Below are positions 32,558-43,407 of a stretch of 64,000 bases of DNA, in pieces. Numbering within the stretch: the first letter of the stretch is position 1; the number at the start of each line of letters is the position of its first letter. This stretch comes from Naegleria lovaniensis (Eukaryota > Heterolobosea > Eutetramitea > Acrasida > Naegleriidae). A program made the translations under genes and the position numbers. The stretch spans positions 87,024 to 151,023 of the forward strand of contig NW_025407877.1 of NCBI RefSeq assembly GCF_003324165.1, written 5' to 3'. The notes beneath the pieces were generated by a model, which ran no database searches, was not told the origin of the DNA, and worked only from the letters and a program-made list of their open reading frames with translations.

Positions 32558-35500
32558 TTATTTTCTGCGAGCACATCTAGCAACACGAATCAAATTCTTT
32601 ACCAATCTCTTGCCAAGTGTGGTCACTTTTGGTCCCTTCTTTCTTCTCACTGCACACTTTAAGGAGAGTTTCAACTTCTTAATCAACAAAACGAGTTTCT
32701 TTGGCAAGTGTTTTCTTGGGTTGAACTTTTTACCGTATTTTCTACGAATGGCAGCAGCCTTACGAAGCAAAGCCTTAATCTTTCTCACAGTTCTTCTTTG
32801 AACAACAGTGGAAGCAGCACGACGGACTTGCTTCTTGAGCTTGTTTCTGAAAGCAATTCTTCTCAAGAATCTCTTCTTGGCAGTCTTGGCTGCCTTCTTA
32901 CTAGCCTTCTTAACAGCCTTCTTTGCAGCTCTCTTAATCTTTCTAATTTGCTTCTTAATCTTGCGTTGAGACTTGGCAATCTTTCGAGAGAGTTTTCTAG
33001 CCAAACGACGGGCCTTACGAGCCAATCTTCTTGAACATTTGGCTCTAGCGATAGCTTTACGAGTTCCCTTCTTCAAGGCACGTTTGAACAACTTTCTAGC
33101 TTTACGAGCAAGTTTACGAGCACGACGAGCAGCACGACGAGCAGCTCTCTTCAACTTTCTATTGGCAAGTCTACGACGAAGCTTCTTAATCAAGGATCGT
33201 TTTCTTCGTTGAATTCTGCGGCGAGCACGACGAGCAGCACGACGGGCAACCTTACGAGCTTGCTTCTTAGCCTTCTTGGCTAACTTGCGATTACGACGAG
33301 CTTGCTTCTTTGCCTTCTTGGCCAACTTCTTCAATACGCGCTTTTGTTTACGGGCAGTACGTCTTTTTTGTTTACGTTGTTTACGGGCAGCACGTTTTTG
33401 TTGTTGTCGTTGTTTACGGGCGAGTTTTCGTTGTTGTCTCAACTTGCGTTGTTTACGGGCGGCACGACGTTGTTGTCGGCGAGCACGGCGGGCTCTTCTC
33501 TGAGCTCGTCGGCGGGCAAGACGTTGTTGACGGGCAGCTTCACGAGCGGCTCTTCGTTGAATTCGGCGGGAACGACGTTGAGCTTGTCTGGTTCTGGAAC
33601 TTGTTCTTCTTCGAGAGGCACCACCACGACGTCTGTTGGAAGATCTTCTCTTACTGGAACTTCTCTTATTAGATCTTCTCTTATTACTGGATCTTCTCTT
33701 TGTAGAGGAGGAACGACGTTGTTTACGAGTAGTTCTTGATTTTTTACCACTCTTCTTCTTACCAGTGGTCGATCGCTTCTTCTTTGAACCAGTCGAAGAA
33801 GAACGTTTACCCTTTCTGGATTTCTTTGCCTTACGAGCCCACTTCTTTTCCTTCTTGTCAGCAATTCTTTCGACTTGTTTGATCACCTTGGCAATGGATT
33901 TACCAACTTTGGCACCAGTTTGAACTTGATCAGAAACACAAGCTCTCAAAGCCAATGGATGTTTCTTTCCCTTCAATCCAGCTTTACGACAGACCTTGAT
34001 GGCTGCTTGAACTTCTTCCTTGGTTGGTTTTCTAGGTTTTTGAGAACGTTCAATTTGTCTTTCAATATGATCATGCAACAAACCAGTGGCCTTTTGTGAA
34101 ATGTAACTCTTATCGACACACAAACCAGCATTGAAGAGAACATCACGAGGAGCTTCAACTACCAATGAAATGTGACCGAATGATCCTTGAGATTGCTTCC
34201 ATGATGGATTTCTATACCAAGTAGCAATCAAATGAGCTCCATTCTTGGCAGAAATTCGAATTGAGTTTTCAGCAGTTCTCTTGGCAACAGCATTGTCACC
34301 CAAAGTGATATCTTCATTGATTGGAACTTCACTCTTCTTACCATTCACATAGAAACTGTTAGTTTCGACATTGTATTCCACAGTGTTGAGATTATTGACC
34401 TTGACAGCGAATGCAGTATTGACACTGACACTTCCCCATCTTCCAGTTCGAGAGTGAACCACAAAATCTCCATCTTTGGATGAAGCCAAAATATAATCAC
34501 CCACTCCATAAAAATCATAATATTGTCCCTTAAAGTTGGTGTAATGAGGATCACCGAGAGCTTGACATTTTTGAAGAATCTTTGGTCGTGTGGATTTCAC
34601 AACACGTTTACCCTTTCGTTCATTTCTCTGATCGACTTGACGAGCCCACTTCTTCTTCTTCTTGTCAGCAATTCTCTCGACTTGTTTGATCACTTTGGCA
34701 ATGGATTTACCAACTTTGGCTCCAGTTTGAACTTGATCAGAGACACAAGCTCTCAAAGCCAATGGATGTTTCTTTCCCTTCAATCCAGCTTTACGACAAA
34801 CCTTGATGGCTGCTTGAACTTCTTCTTTGGTTGGTTTCTTTGGTTTTTGAGAACGGACGACCTTTCTTTCGACATGATTGTGTAAAATTCCAGTTGCCGT
34901 TTGTGACATGAAACTCTTATCGACACACAAACCAGAATTGAATTCCAAATTCGAAGGAGCTTCAACTACCAATGAAATATGACCAAATGATCCTTGAGAG
35001 GATTTCCATGATGGATTTCTATACCAAGTAGCAATCAAGTGAGCTCCATTCTTGGCAGAGACGGTCATGGAATTTTCAGAAGTTCTCTTGGCAACAGCTC
35101 CTGAACCCAATGAGAAATCTTCACCTTGTGTAACTTGTGCTGTTTGTCCATTCACATAAAAAGTATTACTCTCAATATCGAATTCAATGGTATTTCTTTG
35201 ATTGACCTTGACAGCGAATGCAGTATTGACACTGACACTTCCCCATCTTCCAGTTCGAGAATGAACCACAAAATCTCCATCTTTGGAAGAAGCCAAAATA
35301 TAATCACCCACTCCATAAAAATCATAATATTTTCCTTGAAAATCGGTATAGTGTGGATCACCAATGGCTTGACACTTCTTCATGGTGGTCGCTGGAACAG
35401 GAACTTGAGGAGGTTGTTCCTCTTTCGGTGGCTGTTCTTCTGCTGGGAGTTGTTGTTCATTTCCTTCTTGGTTATTATTGTTCTTTCTTCCACCTCGACG

Positions 35501-35806
35501 ACGACTACGACGTGCCAGACGTTTACGATGTCTACGTCCCAATTTTACAATTTTATCGACAATGGCTCGAATGGGACGATGATGTTTGGGAATATGACGA
35601 TGACGACGAATGTGAATACGAGGATGATGGTGTACATGACGGTGTATATGATGATGAGCTCGAGCTGCTGCTGCGGCTCGTTTGATGAAATTACCACCTC
35701 GACGAGAGCGACGAGCTTCGGTGGTGCTGGAGAGCAAGGCCACAGCAACGCACAAGACACCCAATAGGAAGAGGAATACACCTCTGTTGATTGGAGTGTT
35801 GTTCAT
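32558..35806 (-). CDS. Secreted protein with two VWD-like modules and a giant Arg/Lys-rich tail
   Basis: A single exon of 1082 residues; 35806 is the first in-frame ATG. A signal peptide (GVFLFLLGVLCVAVALLSST) is followed by a His/Arg-rich stretch. A VWD-like module begins near residue 145 (KCQAIGDPHYTDFQGKYYDF), and a close second copy begins near residue 414 (KCQALGDPHYTNFKGQYYDF). Each module is followed by the same Lys-rich helical unit (CRKAGLKGKKHPLALRACVS). From about residue 660 to the end the chain is almost wholly Arg, Lys, Ala, Gln and Ser (RRAARKQRKLRQQRKLARKQ), with a few Cys near the C-terminus. VWD domains occur in secreted, multimerising proteins. No known protein with this layout comes to mind. 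A role in cyst wall, DNA or polyanion binding, or antimicrobial secretion is speculation. Confidence 0.8.
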   Translation of the reverse strand: MNNTPINRGVFLFLLGVLCVAVALLSSTTEARRSRRGGNFIKRAAAAARAHHHIHRHVHHHPRIHIRRHRHIPKHHRPIRAIVDKIVKLGRRHRKRLARRSRRRGGRKNNNNQEGNEQQLPAEEQPPKEEQPPQVPVPATTMKKCQAIGDPHYTDFQGKYYDFYGVGDYILASSKDGDFVVHSRTGRWGSVSVNTAFAVKVNQRNTIEFDIESNTFYVNGQTAQVTQGEDFSLGSGAVAKRTSENSMTVSAKNGAHLIATWYRNPSWKSSQGSFGHISLVVEAPSNLEFNSGLCVDKSFMSQTATGILHNHVERKVVRSQKPKKPTKEEVQAAIKVCRKAGLKGKKHPLALRACVSDQVQTGAKVGKSIAKVIKQVERIADKKKKKWARQVDQRNERKGKRVVKSTRPKILQKCQALGDPHYTNFKGQYYDFYGVGDYILASSKDGDFVVHSRTGRWGSVSVNTAFAVKVNNLNTVEYNVETNSFYVNGKKSEVPINEDITLGDNAVAKRTAENSIRISAKNGAHLIATWYRNPSWKQSQGSFGHISLVVEAPRDVLFNAGLCVDKSYISQKATGLLHDHIERQIERSQKPRKPTKEEVQAAIKVCRKAGLKGKKHPLALRACVSDQVQTGAKVGKSIAKVIKQVERIADKKEKKWARKAKKSRKGKRSSSTGSKKKRSTTGKKKSGKKSRTTRKQRRSSSTKRRSSNKRRSNKRSSSKRRSSNRRRGGASRRRTSSRTRQAQRRSRRIQRRAAREAARQQRLARRRAQRRARRARRQQRRAARKQRKLRQQRKLARKQRQQQKRAARKQRKQKRRTARKQKRVLKKLAKKAKKQARRNRKLAKKAKKQARKVARRAARRARRRIQRRKRSLIKKLRRRLANRKLKRAARRAARRARKLARKARKLFKRALKKGTRKAIARAKCSRRLARKARRLARKLSRKIAKSQRKIKKQIRKIKRAAKKAVKKASKKAAKTAKKRFLRRIAFRNKLKKQVRRAASTVVQRRTVRKIKALLRKAAAIRRKYGKKFNPRKHLPKKLVLLIKKLKLSLKCAVRRKKGPKVTTLGKRLVKNLIRVARCARRK
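33840..35383 (-). repeat. Tandem duplication of VWD-plus-Lys-rich unit
   Basis: Two direct copies of a roughly 735-base unit, spaced about 810 bases, lie at about 33840-34565 and 34646-35383. They share long nearly identical blocks at the DNA level, for instance GCAATGGATTTACCAACTTT and GACACTTCCCCATCTTCCAG. This indicates a fairly recent intragenic duplication or ongoing gene conversion. Both copies stay in frame. Confidence 0.85.
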
Positions 35807-36305
35807 GGGGTGTTGTTGAGGATTTTTTATGGATGCTGTCAACGCCAAGTCAGCGACAGAACGATAAATTTAACAGTGCGTGAAGTGACTTGACAGTTGA
35901 CGTTTTGGGGTGATTTTGGTGAGCAGACCCAAAACATTGCTTGTGAGGTTAGCAAAGTATCATCAGCTCAGAACGAATCACAGGGCAAAGAATTACAGGG
36001 TCCGCTGTTTATTCTTCCTTAATGACGATCGTTCACTAAATTGTTTTACAAATCCTTCCAAAGATTACTCATTGAAAATAAATAAACAACACTAGACCCC
36101 AAAGGACACACGCTTGACATCGTTGGAGAGTTAGGAATTCACATCAAACGTTAAACGAGTCGAGTATTCTGATCTCCAATCATTAAACACCTTTGTTATT
36201 GTAAATTCTTCTCAATTGCTTTTAAAACTTGTCCTTGAGAATTCAATTTTCTATTCATTTTGAAAAAAAAACAACAACTAAACCGCTTCTTATCCTTATA
36301 ACTAA
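35807..36305. other. Divergent intergenic spacer
   Basis: About 500 bases between the divergently transcribed VWD-tail gene and the secreted/7TM-RGS ORF, presumably holding both promoters. A 61-codon ORF at 35910-36095 is not supported. No RNA gene is seen. Confidence 0.5.
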
Positions 36306-39300
36306 ATGTCATCCAGACTAATTCCATTATTGTTATTGCTATTCTTTACTTCCCTCATTGTTACCATTCAAGCTGATGAAACCTCTGTCGAACAACAAGT
36401 TGTTGTGAGTTATATCAAAATAGACACTCCAACCACTTCACTCGAAAGTGGATCTCAATTGACAGGAACAGTCACTGCCTATGACAGCAATGGAAACGTT
36501 GCACCTCTTTCTGGATATTCCATTTCGATTGGAGCAGCAAGTTCTGGAGCAACTGTGCAAGGTACTACTCGATCGACTCTTCAAAACGGTGTCGCCAATT
36601 TCGCCATTTCCATCACCACAAGTATTACTTCAGATGTCATGTTACGTGCTGTCTTGGTGTATGGTAGTTCTTATTATTCATTTACGAAGAATTTGCGTGT
36701 GAATAATAGACAAGGAGAGAATAAGGATTTTACAGAGTATTGGGTGGGTCAATGGAGTGTTCAACCTGGTTGTAATCCTTCGACTTGTTGTTGTATGGAT
36801 GGACAAGTGACAGCTACTCGTTCTGGCTTGAATTTAGTTCAGTTAGAGTCTAACGTGAAGGGCATGTGTGGTGGATGGCCCCTCACGCCTTCGTTGCCAC
36901 TCTCGCCGATCACGATGCTTCTTTTCTCATCCATCCTTCTTCTTCAATCTTTCCTTCTCTCACACGCTCTGTCCTGTCCAGAACAATCGTCATCTCTTCA
37001 TCACATCTTTCATGAATCAAACATTCCTTTAGACAAGGTTGAAAATTACATGACTCTAATATTGAATGATTCAAGTGGACCTTCTTTTAGTTTTGACACT
37101 CATGTGAATATAACTAGTTTGAGTTCCGATGTAGAGTCTTTGATTCAAAAACGTGGAATTTCATTCATTGCTTCTTATCTTACTGCGTTTGTGTGGAGAG
37201 ATGTCAGCAATCAATTCAATATTTTCACAACACAAGATTTGTTGCAATATTTAAAAAAGAGTAGTAGCAGCAACGAATTTAATCAACTCTCACCTCTCAT
37301 GATTGGAGTAGAAGAAACTGTTTATCCAATATTCAAAAAAGCTCTCGAATTTTTCAACCTAAATCTCAACGCATTACATGTCAAACAGCATATTGTCACT
37401 ATGTACCTATGTAAGCCAAGTCAAATGTTTCTAGAGAGTGACATTTTAATTACATCTTCGAGTCAATTCTATAGAACCATCAATTATTACAAAACTCCAT
37501 TAGGAAATCGAAAACCTACCAAAACTTACATCTCAAAAAGCGAAACTCAAATTGATCCTTGGGATTTTGTGCCGATTCGACTCGTTCCATTGCGTATTGC
37601 ATTTCCTGGTTTCAAATATCATCCCTTATTTTCATTTGGAATTTCAAATCCCTTTCCATTTGATAACAAGTATTTCGTTCTGAATGAAATTGCCTTAGCC
37701 AGATATTTCCATTTCGGAAATGTTTCAAAGGAAGATCTTCAATTCATACAATACTTGATTCCAAATATTAATACAGAGAACGTAGTCCATGATGCATCGT
37801 TTGAAATCATGATGCAAAACACTCGGGAACGATTTAATATTTCCTTATATGAAAATAATCTTGCCCAATATAATTTAACGACCCTCACTTCCATTCTATT
37901 ACCTTCCCTCAATTTAAAACAATACGATGCGAGAATTGCTTTATTCTTAGGACCCGATGAGTTTATATTTTTCGGTACTGATTATTGGTTCGTAGCAGTA
38001 GCCTTCATCTATTTGGTTTATTTCTTGTTCTTATTTTCCATGAGAGCCTTCCGCTTACCTTCCATCAAACGACGACTGGTTATTCCCTATTTACCTCTCC
38101 TATTCATTCTCTTTGAATTGACTCAACTGTTTTTGTGGATTCCATGCCAACTCATTCCCAAATATTTGGGCGAAATTCTCGTCGTGTTTTGTATATGTGC
38201 CTACAGTTGTTGTATTTTGAGATTTTTATATTTGAGGAATTTGTATCGATTAATTTCATTGAGATTTAATCAAACCACTCAAAAGAAGAAAAGGAGCAGT
38301 ACGATGAGACGAGAACAACAAGATGAAAAACACCGTTGGTGGCCCAATGTTCGAAAAACTCTGTTGTTTCCAATGACTGGATTTGTGATGAGCTTTTGCA
38401 TTATTGGCGTCGTTTCGCTTGTTCTTTCCGTCGTCTTGACCATTCATTGTCTCGTTTCCTATTTTTATGTGAATTATTCCATGTTTGTTGTGATGATTAA
38501 TGTGACCTTTTCAGTATTCATTTTAATTGCTACTTTTTTAGGAGTTTTCATTGTGGCATTGGACGCTATTCGAAATCGTTCCATTTTGAGAGAAAAGGGA
38601 ATTCGAAGATTTTTATTTTTCGACGATCCTCTCATGGTTCGAATTGATTTAATTTTTCTTTCCTTGATTTTCATTTTGGTCATTATTGTCATTATTGTCA
38701 ATAGTGTGGGTGGATTTAATTCGAATATTATTTACATGTTGAGATTTTTATTGCATTGCATTGTCATGTTAATTAGTGGAGGAAATGTGTTGGTGATTGA
38801 ACTGTTCACAAAATGTCGAAGATTTGTTCGAAATCGATGGAATAATTCCTCATCTCAAGGCAATGAACCTTCTCAAGAACCTCTTCAATCCGAATTAGAA
38901 ACATTACTATTGACCAATCGAGAATTTAAAGAATTATTTGAGGAATACGCCACCAAAGAAATGAGTTTGGAAAATTTGTTGTGTTTTCAAAAGATTCATC
39001 TCGTGTTGGAAAAGAAAGGTCCCAATCATGTGTTGAGTGTGGAATGGATGAAACAATTGGATCATGATTTTATCAAGAGCACTGGAACGTATGAATTGAA
39101 TCTTTCATCTGAAACGAAAAAAGCGTTTTATCAATTAATGGATCGAGTCGTGACATTGTCTCAACAAGAAAATTCAACAGAACCACAGACACAGAATATT
39201 GCATTGGAGAATGTAGTGCATGTTCCAAATGGTGACACAAGAGTAGAACTTGGACATGAGAATTTAAGGGAAAGTGATGTTTCCTCAATGCCAACCATCA

Positions 39301-39434
39301 CCGATTTGAAAAATGTGTTAATGCAGGACGTGATGACCAATTTAACAGACACTCGTTATAGGCTTATGGAAACGAGAGAATATGAAGAGTGGTGGAAGGT
39401 GTATCGAATTCAGAAAGCAAGTGCCATCTTGTAG
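36306..39434 (+). CDS. Secreted-domain/7TM-RGS receptor composite ORF
   Basis: One uninterrupted frame of 1042 residues that looks like two proteins. Residues 1-~200 start with a signal peptide (LIPLLLLLFFTSLIVTIQA). They carry an Ig-like or invasin-like beta domain (VVVSYIKIDTPTTSLESGSQ) and a Cys cluster (GCNPSTCCCMDG). At residue 204 (36915) a second Met opens another signal peptide (LLFSSILLLQSFLLSHAL), followed by an N-glycosylated ectodomain. Seven or so transmembrane helices lie between about 37980 and 38810. A cytosolic RGS-like domain follows: LETLLLTNREFKELFEEYAT, SLENLLCFQKIHLVL, TYELNLSSETKKAFYQLM. 7TM-RGS receptors couple ligand sensing to G-alpha GTPase acceleration. The mature receptor probably begins at 36915 (839 residues). 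The 5' part may be a separate gene fused by a deletion or an assembly error. Confidence 0.75.
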   Translation: MSSRLIPLLLLLFFTSLIVTIQADETSVEQQVVVSYIKIDTPTTSLESGSQLTGTVTAYDSNGNVAPLSGYSISIGAASSGATVQGTTRSTLQNGVANFAISITTSITSDVMLRAVLVYGSSYYSFTKNLRVNNRQGENKDFTEYWVGQWSVQPGCNPSTCCCMDGQVTATRSGLNLVQLESNVKGMCGGWPLTPSLPLSPITMLLFSSILLLQSFLLSHALSCPEQSSSLHHIFHESNIPLDKVENYMTLILNDSSGPSFSFDTHVNITSLSSDVESLIQKRGISFIASYLTAFVWRDVSNQFNIFTTQDLLQYLKKSSSSNEFNQLSPLMIGVEETVYPIFKKALEFFNLNLNALHVKQHIVTMYLCKPSQMFLESDILITSSSQFYRTINYYKTPLGNRKPTKTYISKSETQIDPWDFVPIRLVPLRIAFPGFKYHPLFSFGISNPFPFDNKYFVLNEIALARYFHFGNVSKEDLQFIQYLIPNINTENVVHDASFEIMMQNTRERFNISLYENNLAQYNLTTLTSILLPSLNLKQYDARIALFLGPDEFIFFGTDYWFVAVAFIYLVYFLFLFSMRAFRLPSIKRRLVIPYLPLLFILFELTQLFLWIPCQLIPKYLGEILVVFCICAYSCCILRFLYLRNLYRLISLRFNQTTQKKKRSSTMRREQQDEKHRWWPNVRKTLLFPMTGFVMSFCIIGVVSLVLSVVLTIHCLVSYFYVNYSMFVVMINVTFSVFILIATFLGVFIVALDAIRNRSILREKGIRRFLFFDDPLMVRIDLIFLSLIFILVIIVIIVNSVGGFNSNIIYMLRFLLHCIVMLISGGNVLVIELFTKCRRFVRNRWNNSSSQGNEPSQEPLQSELETLLLTNREFKELFEEYATKEMSLENLLCFQKIHLVLEKKGPNHVLSVEWMKQLDHDFIKSTGTYELNLSSETKKAFYQLMDRVVTLSQQENSTEPQTQNIALENVVHVPNGDTRVELGHENLRESDVSSMPTITDLKNVLMQDVMTNLTDTRYRLMETREYEEWWKVYRIQKASAIL

Positions 39435-39722
39435 GAAGGATTGAGCTCACTTTTGATTTGTTTTTCTCGTATGAAATGGTGTGTTGAGAGCGTCTCATAC
39501 ATGAAAGAGCATGAAATCGAATACTATTGAACGATACTTTCCAAATTTCGTTCATAATCTAATTAGTGCTGTTTGGTGCAACGAAACGTTAGAGGCAAAT
39601 GGAACTTGGTGAATTACGCCACTTGGCAGAGCATTTGAATGCATCCACTTTAAATTATCAGTATTTCAATTTCTTGTAGGGTTCAAGAAATTTTGTGTAA
39701 ACACTCAGTTTGACCAATGAAA

Positions 39723-41149
39723 CTACACGCTTGGACGTTGCTGATTATTATTTTCTTCCACAACAAGACTTGGGGTGTATTGAACGGGTTCGATTTCAGC
39801 CTCTGTTTCATGCTGACGATTATTTCTACTATTATTATCTGTCAAGTAGGATGCTGGTACGTAGGGAGGTAATACAACACCTGTAAAGCCGTCATTCGTT
39901 TCGTGATTATTTACAGTATTCACAACATAATTCAAGCCAGAGGGGGTCATGGTGACTGAGGTTTGTTGAGTTCGTAACTCAGCACCCTTCTCAGTATGGT
40001 TCGAAGAAGGCAACGTTGGTGTGTGACTTGCAGGGAGTGAAGGCGACATTGGTTGTCTCCTGATAATGTCGTCGTCCAAATTGTTAGCACTCGCTTGAAC
40101 GGCGTTATGCACGGCCATGCGATGTCGTGACCATCGTTTGTAAGCATGTCCCAACAAACACATGAGAGCTGAAAGCAAAATAAACACACTCACAGGTAAT
40201 ATGATGAACAAGAAAACAAACATGAAATCAACCATGTAGGGTGTTGTAGTGGCAGAGAATACGCACTGTGCAAATTTCGTATTTGTAGCATTAAATCCAA
40301 CTATAAAGTCTGTATTGGATGGGAGTAGCGTTGAGTTGAAATTGAGAATGGTGTATTTAACTCCTTCCATCCAATTCGAATATTTGTGATACGAGTCAAT
40401 GCTTGCAGTGGGTTGAATCGATTCGTACAGACTTTCTTCGAATGCAAATGAAAATGAAACTCTCGAAACTGGTGACCCAAAGAGAGTGTGCCACTTCACT
40501 TGTGCCTTATTGTTCTGGACATTGACAGGTCCTCGTTTCAATCGATAGCTATAGACAATGGAAACTTGAGGTTTTTGAACAAGTTCTTTAGGGTCCGCAA
40601 AACTGGTTGGAAAAATTTGCACCAGTATTGCAACAAGTATTCATTAAGACAAAATATACATAAATTCATTATCACCACCGTATCAAAATTATTGAATACA
40701 TTAATTTTTCATGTCATGAATTTCATTTCTTAATCCGAATCCAAAACATACCTCACTCGAAACACAATATATTTTCCATCGTTTGAAATGAGTAAAGTTT
40801 GAGAATATAATGTGACGTCTGGACTCTCAATAAAAATGTCCGCTGATTGATCTAATTGCAGTGTATAAGGTAAACTATCAGAAGACGGCAATGCACGTGT
40901 CAATACAGAATAAGGTGTTGAAAAGGAGAAGGTAAACTTTTCCAAGACTTGAACGGAGCAATCCGAAGAGGACAGGGTGAGTAAGGAATCAACCGATTGT
41001 AAAGAATATTGGGCATTGGTGCTTTGGAAGAGAAATAATATGGTACAAGTGAGTGTTGCAATGAACAATGCTAGCGTTGGAGACAACGACAATATTGTTC
41101 CTCTCGTTTTTCGGGAATCCGAATGTTTTGATGATAGTGTGGTGATCAT
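39723..41149 (-). CDS. Type I membrane protein, DUF2207-like ectodomain
   Basis: Two exons on the minus strand, 41149-40752 and 40602-39723, with a 149-base intron (GTATGT..CCAG) joined as AG/T; the product is 425 residues. The first in-frame ATG is at 41149 (MITTLSSKHSDSRK). A signal anchor lies at ALFIATLTCTILFLFQSTNA. The ectodomain opens SLQSVDSLLTLSSSDCSVQV then LEKFTFSFSTPYSVLTRALP. This resembles the strand pattern of DUF2207-type proteins (opening strand, 'V.E.ftf.F'). One transmembrane helix follows (FMFVFLFIILPVSVFILLSA), then a Pro/Ser/Asn-rich cytosolic tail. Function is unknown. The domain call is weak; the type I topology is firm. Confidence 0.65.
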
Positions 41150-41504
41150 TTTGTATGTGTTGTAGGACAGTTCGTTCAACGATGAGAATTTTAAGCAATA
41201 ATTTTAATCATTCAAAAGATCGGAATGAAGATGATGAACGGACTCTTCCTGAAAAGCGGTTGTGATCTGTACAGAGCAATATTTTTTTTGCTGAATGTAC
41301 TTTTGAGTATCTCTCCTGATTGAAGTTGGTCTGGAACCTTAAATTGGATTGAAACTGTATTGACCTAGAAATGGAATAAATTATTTTAATTTTGAAATGA
41401 ATTTCATACAGCCTAGAACTAGTAGGTTCATTGGTGTACTTCTCAACAAGCTTGTGCAATATTGTAAATTTTTGAAAAAGAGAAATTCCTTGAATAATCA
41501 CGTT
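41150..41504. other. Intergenic spacer
   Basis: About 355 bases between the 5' end of the DUF2207-like gene and the 3' end of the TGS1-like gene, both on the minus strand. Only short ORFs without signals are present. Confidence 0.45.
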
Positions 41505-43377
41505 CTACTTGTTTTCTTTTCTAAATAACAGAACATATTTCACCTTTTTCATCAAAATATATTCAACTTTAAGAGTTTCTGACAGGCTGTGTTCTGAAAA
41601 GTTATAAGGTACCTTCAACACTACGCAATGAACACCATCCTCCAAAAGCAATTGTTGTGAGAAGGCCTTAACGCTAACAGGTGATAAATTTTCCTGAATC
41701 ATGTACAAGTCGTCAATAAATTCGTGCAGTGAGTAATCAGCATTACCCCATGGAGGGTCAAAGAAAATTAGTGTTTCACTCCTCTTGGTTTCGGGCATTT
41801 TAGGTTTTTCTTTGTTCCACCAATCAATGAAATTGCCACATTCAACATGACATGTCACACAATCTTTGTCATACTTCTTTTCTTCGTTTTCAAATAAATT
41901 AATATTGTACTGTGCGTCTTTACATCGTCTCTCATCGAGCTCAATCATGGTCACTGTTTTTCGGTGTAATCTTTTCGACCAAAAGTATCTCAAAAATCCA
42001 ATTACCTGTGACCAATGTTAAGGTAAAATGCGGCATTGATTTGAACAAATGGGCAAAATTAAGATAAATATCAGGTAAAAGATATAATTGTTAGCATGAA
42101 AAGTTCATGTATCAAAAATAACTTACATTTCCACCCAGACCGCCTGTTCCATCTATAATATGATTTGGATAAAACCCTGTTTGCTGCTTGATCATTTCAT
42201 TCATGATGGAAGCAATTTCGAAGGCGTCATTGAAGGGTGTCAAATAGGAGAGAGCCAACTCAGAGTCGTATCTAACCTTACTCACCAAATGCTTTGGAAA
42301 GAAGCCATAGATATTTTCAGAGAATTTTCTCATATTGTAATAATTTTCCAAAGTATTGGATTGTTCAGTAGACTCGGTGTGATTTGGTTGTTTGTTCAAT
42401 TTTGTACATTCTTTTTCTTCTTTCGTTTGTTTCTTATTTACAATGTTGAGCAGTTTTTTAACGTGAGCAATTGTCTCCTCCAACGCTTGATCAGCAACAA
42501 TATAGTGAGTGTCTTTTAAATTAATTTTGGAAATTTTTTGCTTCTCCATTTCAAGTAATCTTAATGAGGCTCTTAATTGAATGTGAAGTTTTCTAATGTC
42601 ATTTCGGGTTGATTTTTCAGGACAAGGCGCTTGATTGCTAGCAGTGATGGTGGTGGTCATATTGCAATTTCCATTGCTGTTGTTACTGCTCATGCTTGGA
42701 GATGATGTAAGTGTGTTAGCACTGCTCACTGTTGATGTGCTTGTGAGAAGAGAATTTAGTATGGATGATTTATCATCGTGAAGATGTTTGGTGGAATGGC
42801 TGTCTTCAGAGATGGTGGAAGAGGATGGAATTGACAGGGAGCTTAGAATAGCATCCTCGGAAAACATTGCAAAAGCTTGATCGTTGTAAACGGATCCACC
42901 ACCCCACTCGTTCATTATCATCCACGGAGGAGGAACATTTGATCCAATTTGTTGTTGTTGCTGATGTTGTTGCGAGATGGGATCAAATCCTGTATGTTGA
43001 ATATAATGATGTGAGGAGTCTTGATTCCATGATGATGATGGAAATTCTGTATTGGAAGACTGTGAAGGTGGTTGTGAAGAATAAAATGTGGGTTGAAGAT
43101 TGGAAGTATTATTATAACCATGAAAATTTGGCCACATCATAAATTGTTGTGGTGGTGGTTGTGGTGGTTGATGTTGGAGATGAGGAAAACCCATCAAACC
43201 ATATCCCGATAGGGCTTGAAAATTATTTTGATCTAAATCGTTTGTTGTCCCACTGCTATTGTTCCCACTCATGGCATTATTATAACTATTATTATTCATG
43301 CCAAATAATGAATGGAGAAGATTTGATTGTGTTCCTGATGATGTTGATGGTGTGGATGACTGTTGTTGGGAATACAT
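41505..43377 (-). CDS. TGS1-type cap RNA guanine-N2 methyltransferase
   Basis: Two exons on the minus strand, 43377-42127 and 42005-41505, with a 121-base intron (GTAAGT..CAG, phase 0); the product is 583 residues. The start follows an A-run. The N-terminal half is Ser/Asn/Gln/Pro-rich, then helical. The C-terminal Rossmann domain has motif I FYPNHIIDGTGGLGGNVIGF, spanning the splice join, then VTMIELDERRCKDAQYNINL, and the catalytic motif TLIFFDPPWGNADYSLHEFI near residue 500. HCVVLKVPYNF follows. DPPW/SPPWG plus this order is the hallmark of trimethylguanosine synthases, which hypermethylate the m7G cap of snRNAs and snoRNAs in the nucleus. It lies head to head with a non-catalytic paralogue. 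Confidence 0.8.
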
Positions 43378-43407
43378 TTTTTTTTCTATTTTAAAAAAAT
43401 ACAAAAA
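43378..43407. promoter_or_regulatory. Ultra-short bidirectional promoter between TGS1-like paralogues
   Basis: Only 30 bases separate the two start codons. On each strand the ATG is directly preceded by an A-run (CAAAAAATG on plus; AAAAAAAAATG on minus). Transcripts in the two directions must overlap or have extremely short leaders. Confidence 0.6.

Noticed and set aside
33276-33864. Several long ORFs overlapping the Arg/Lys-rich tail in other frames on both strands
   Set aside because: They result from the skewed composition of Arg/Lys codons; the tail is continuous in frame with the signal peptide and VWD modules.
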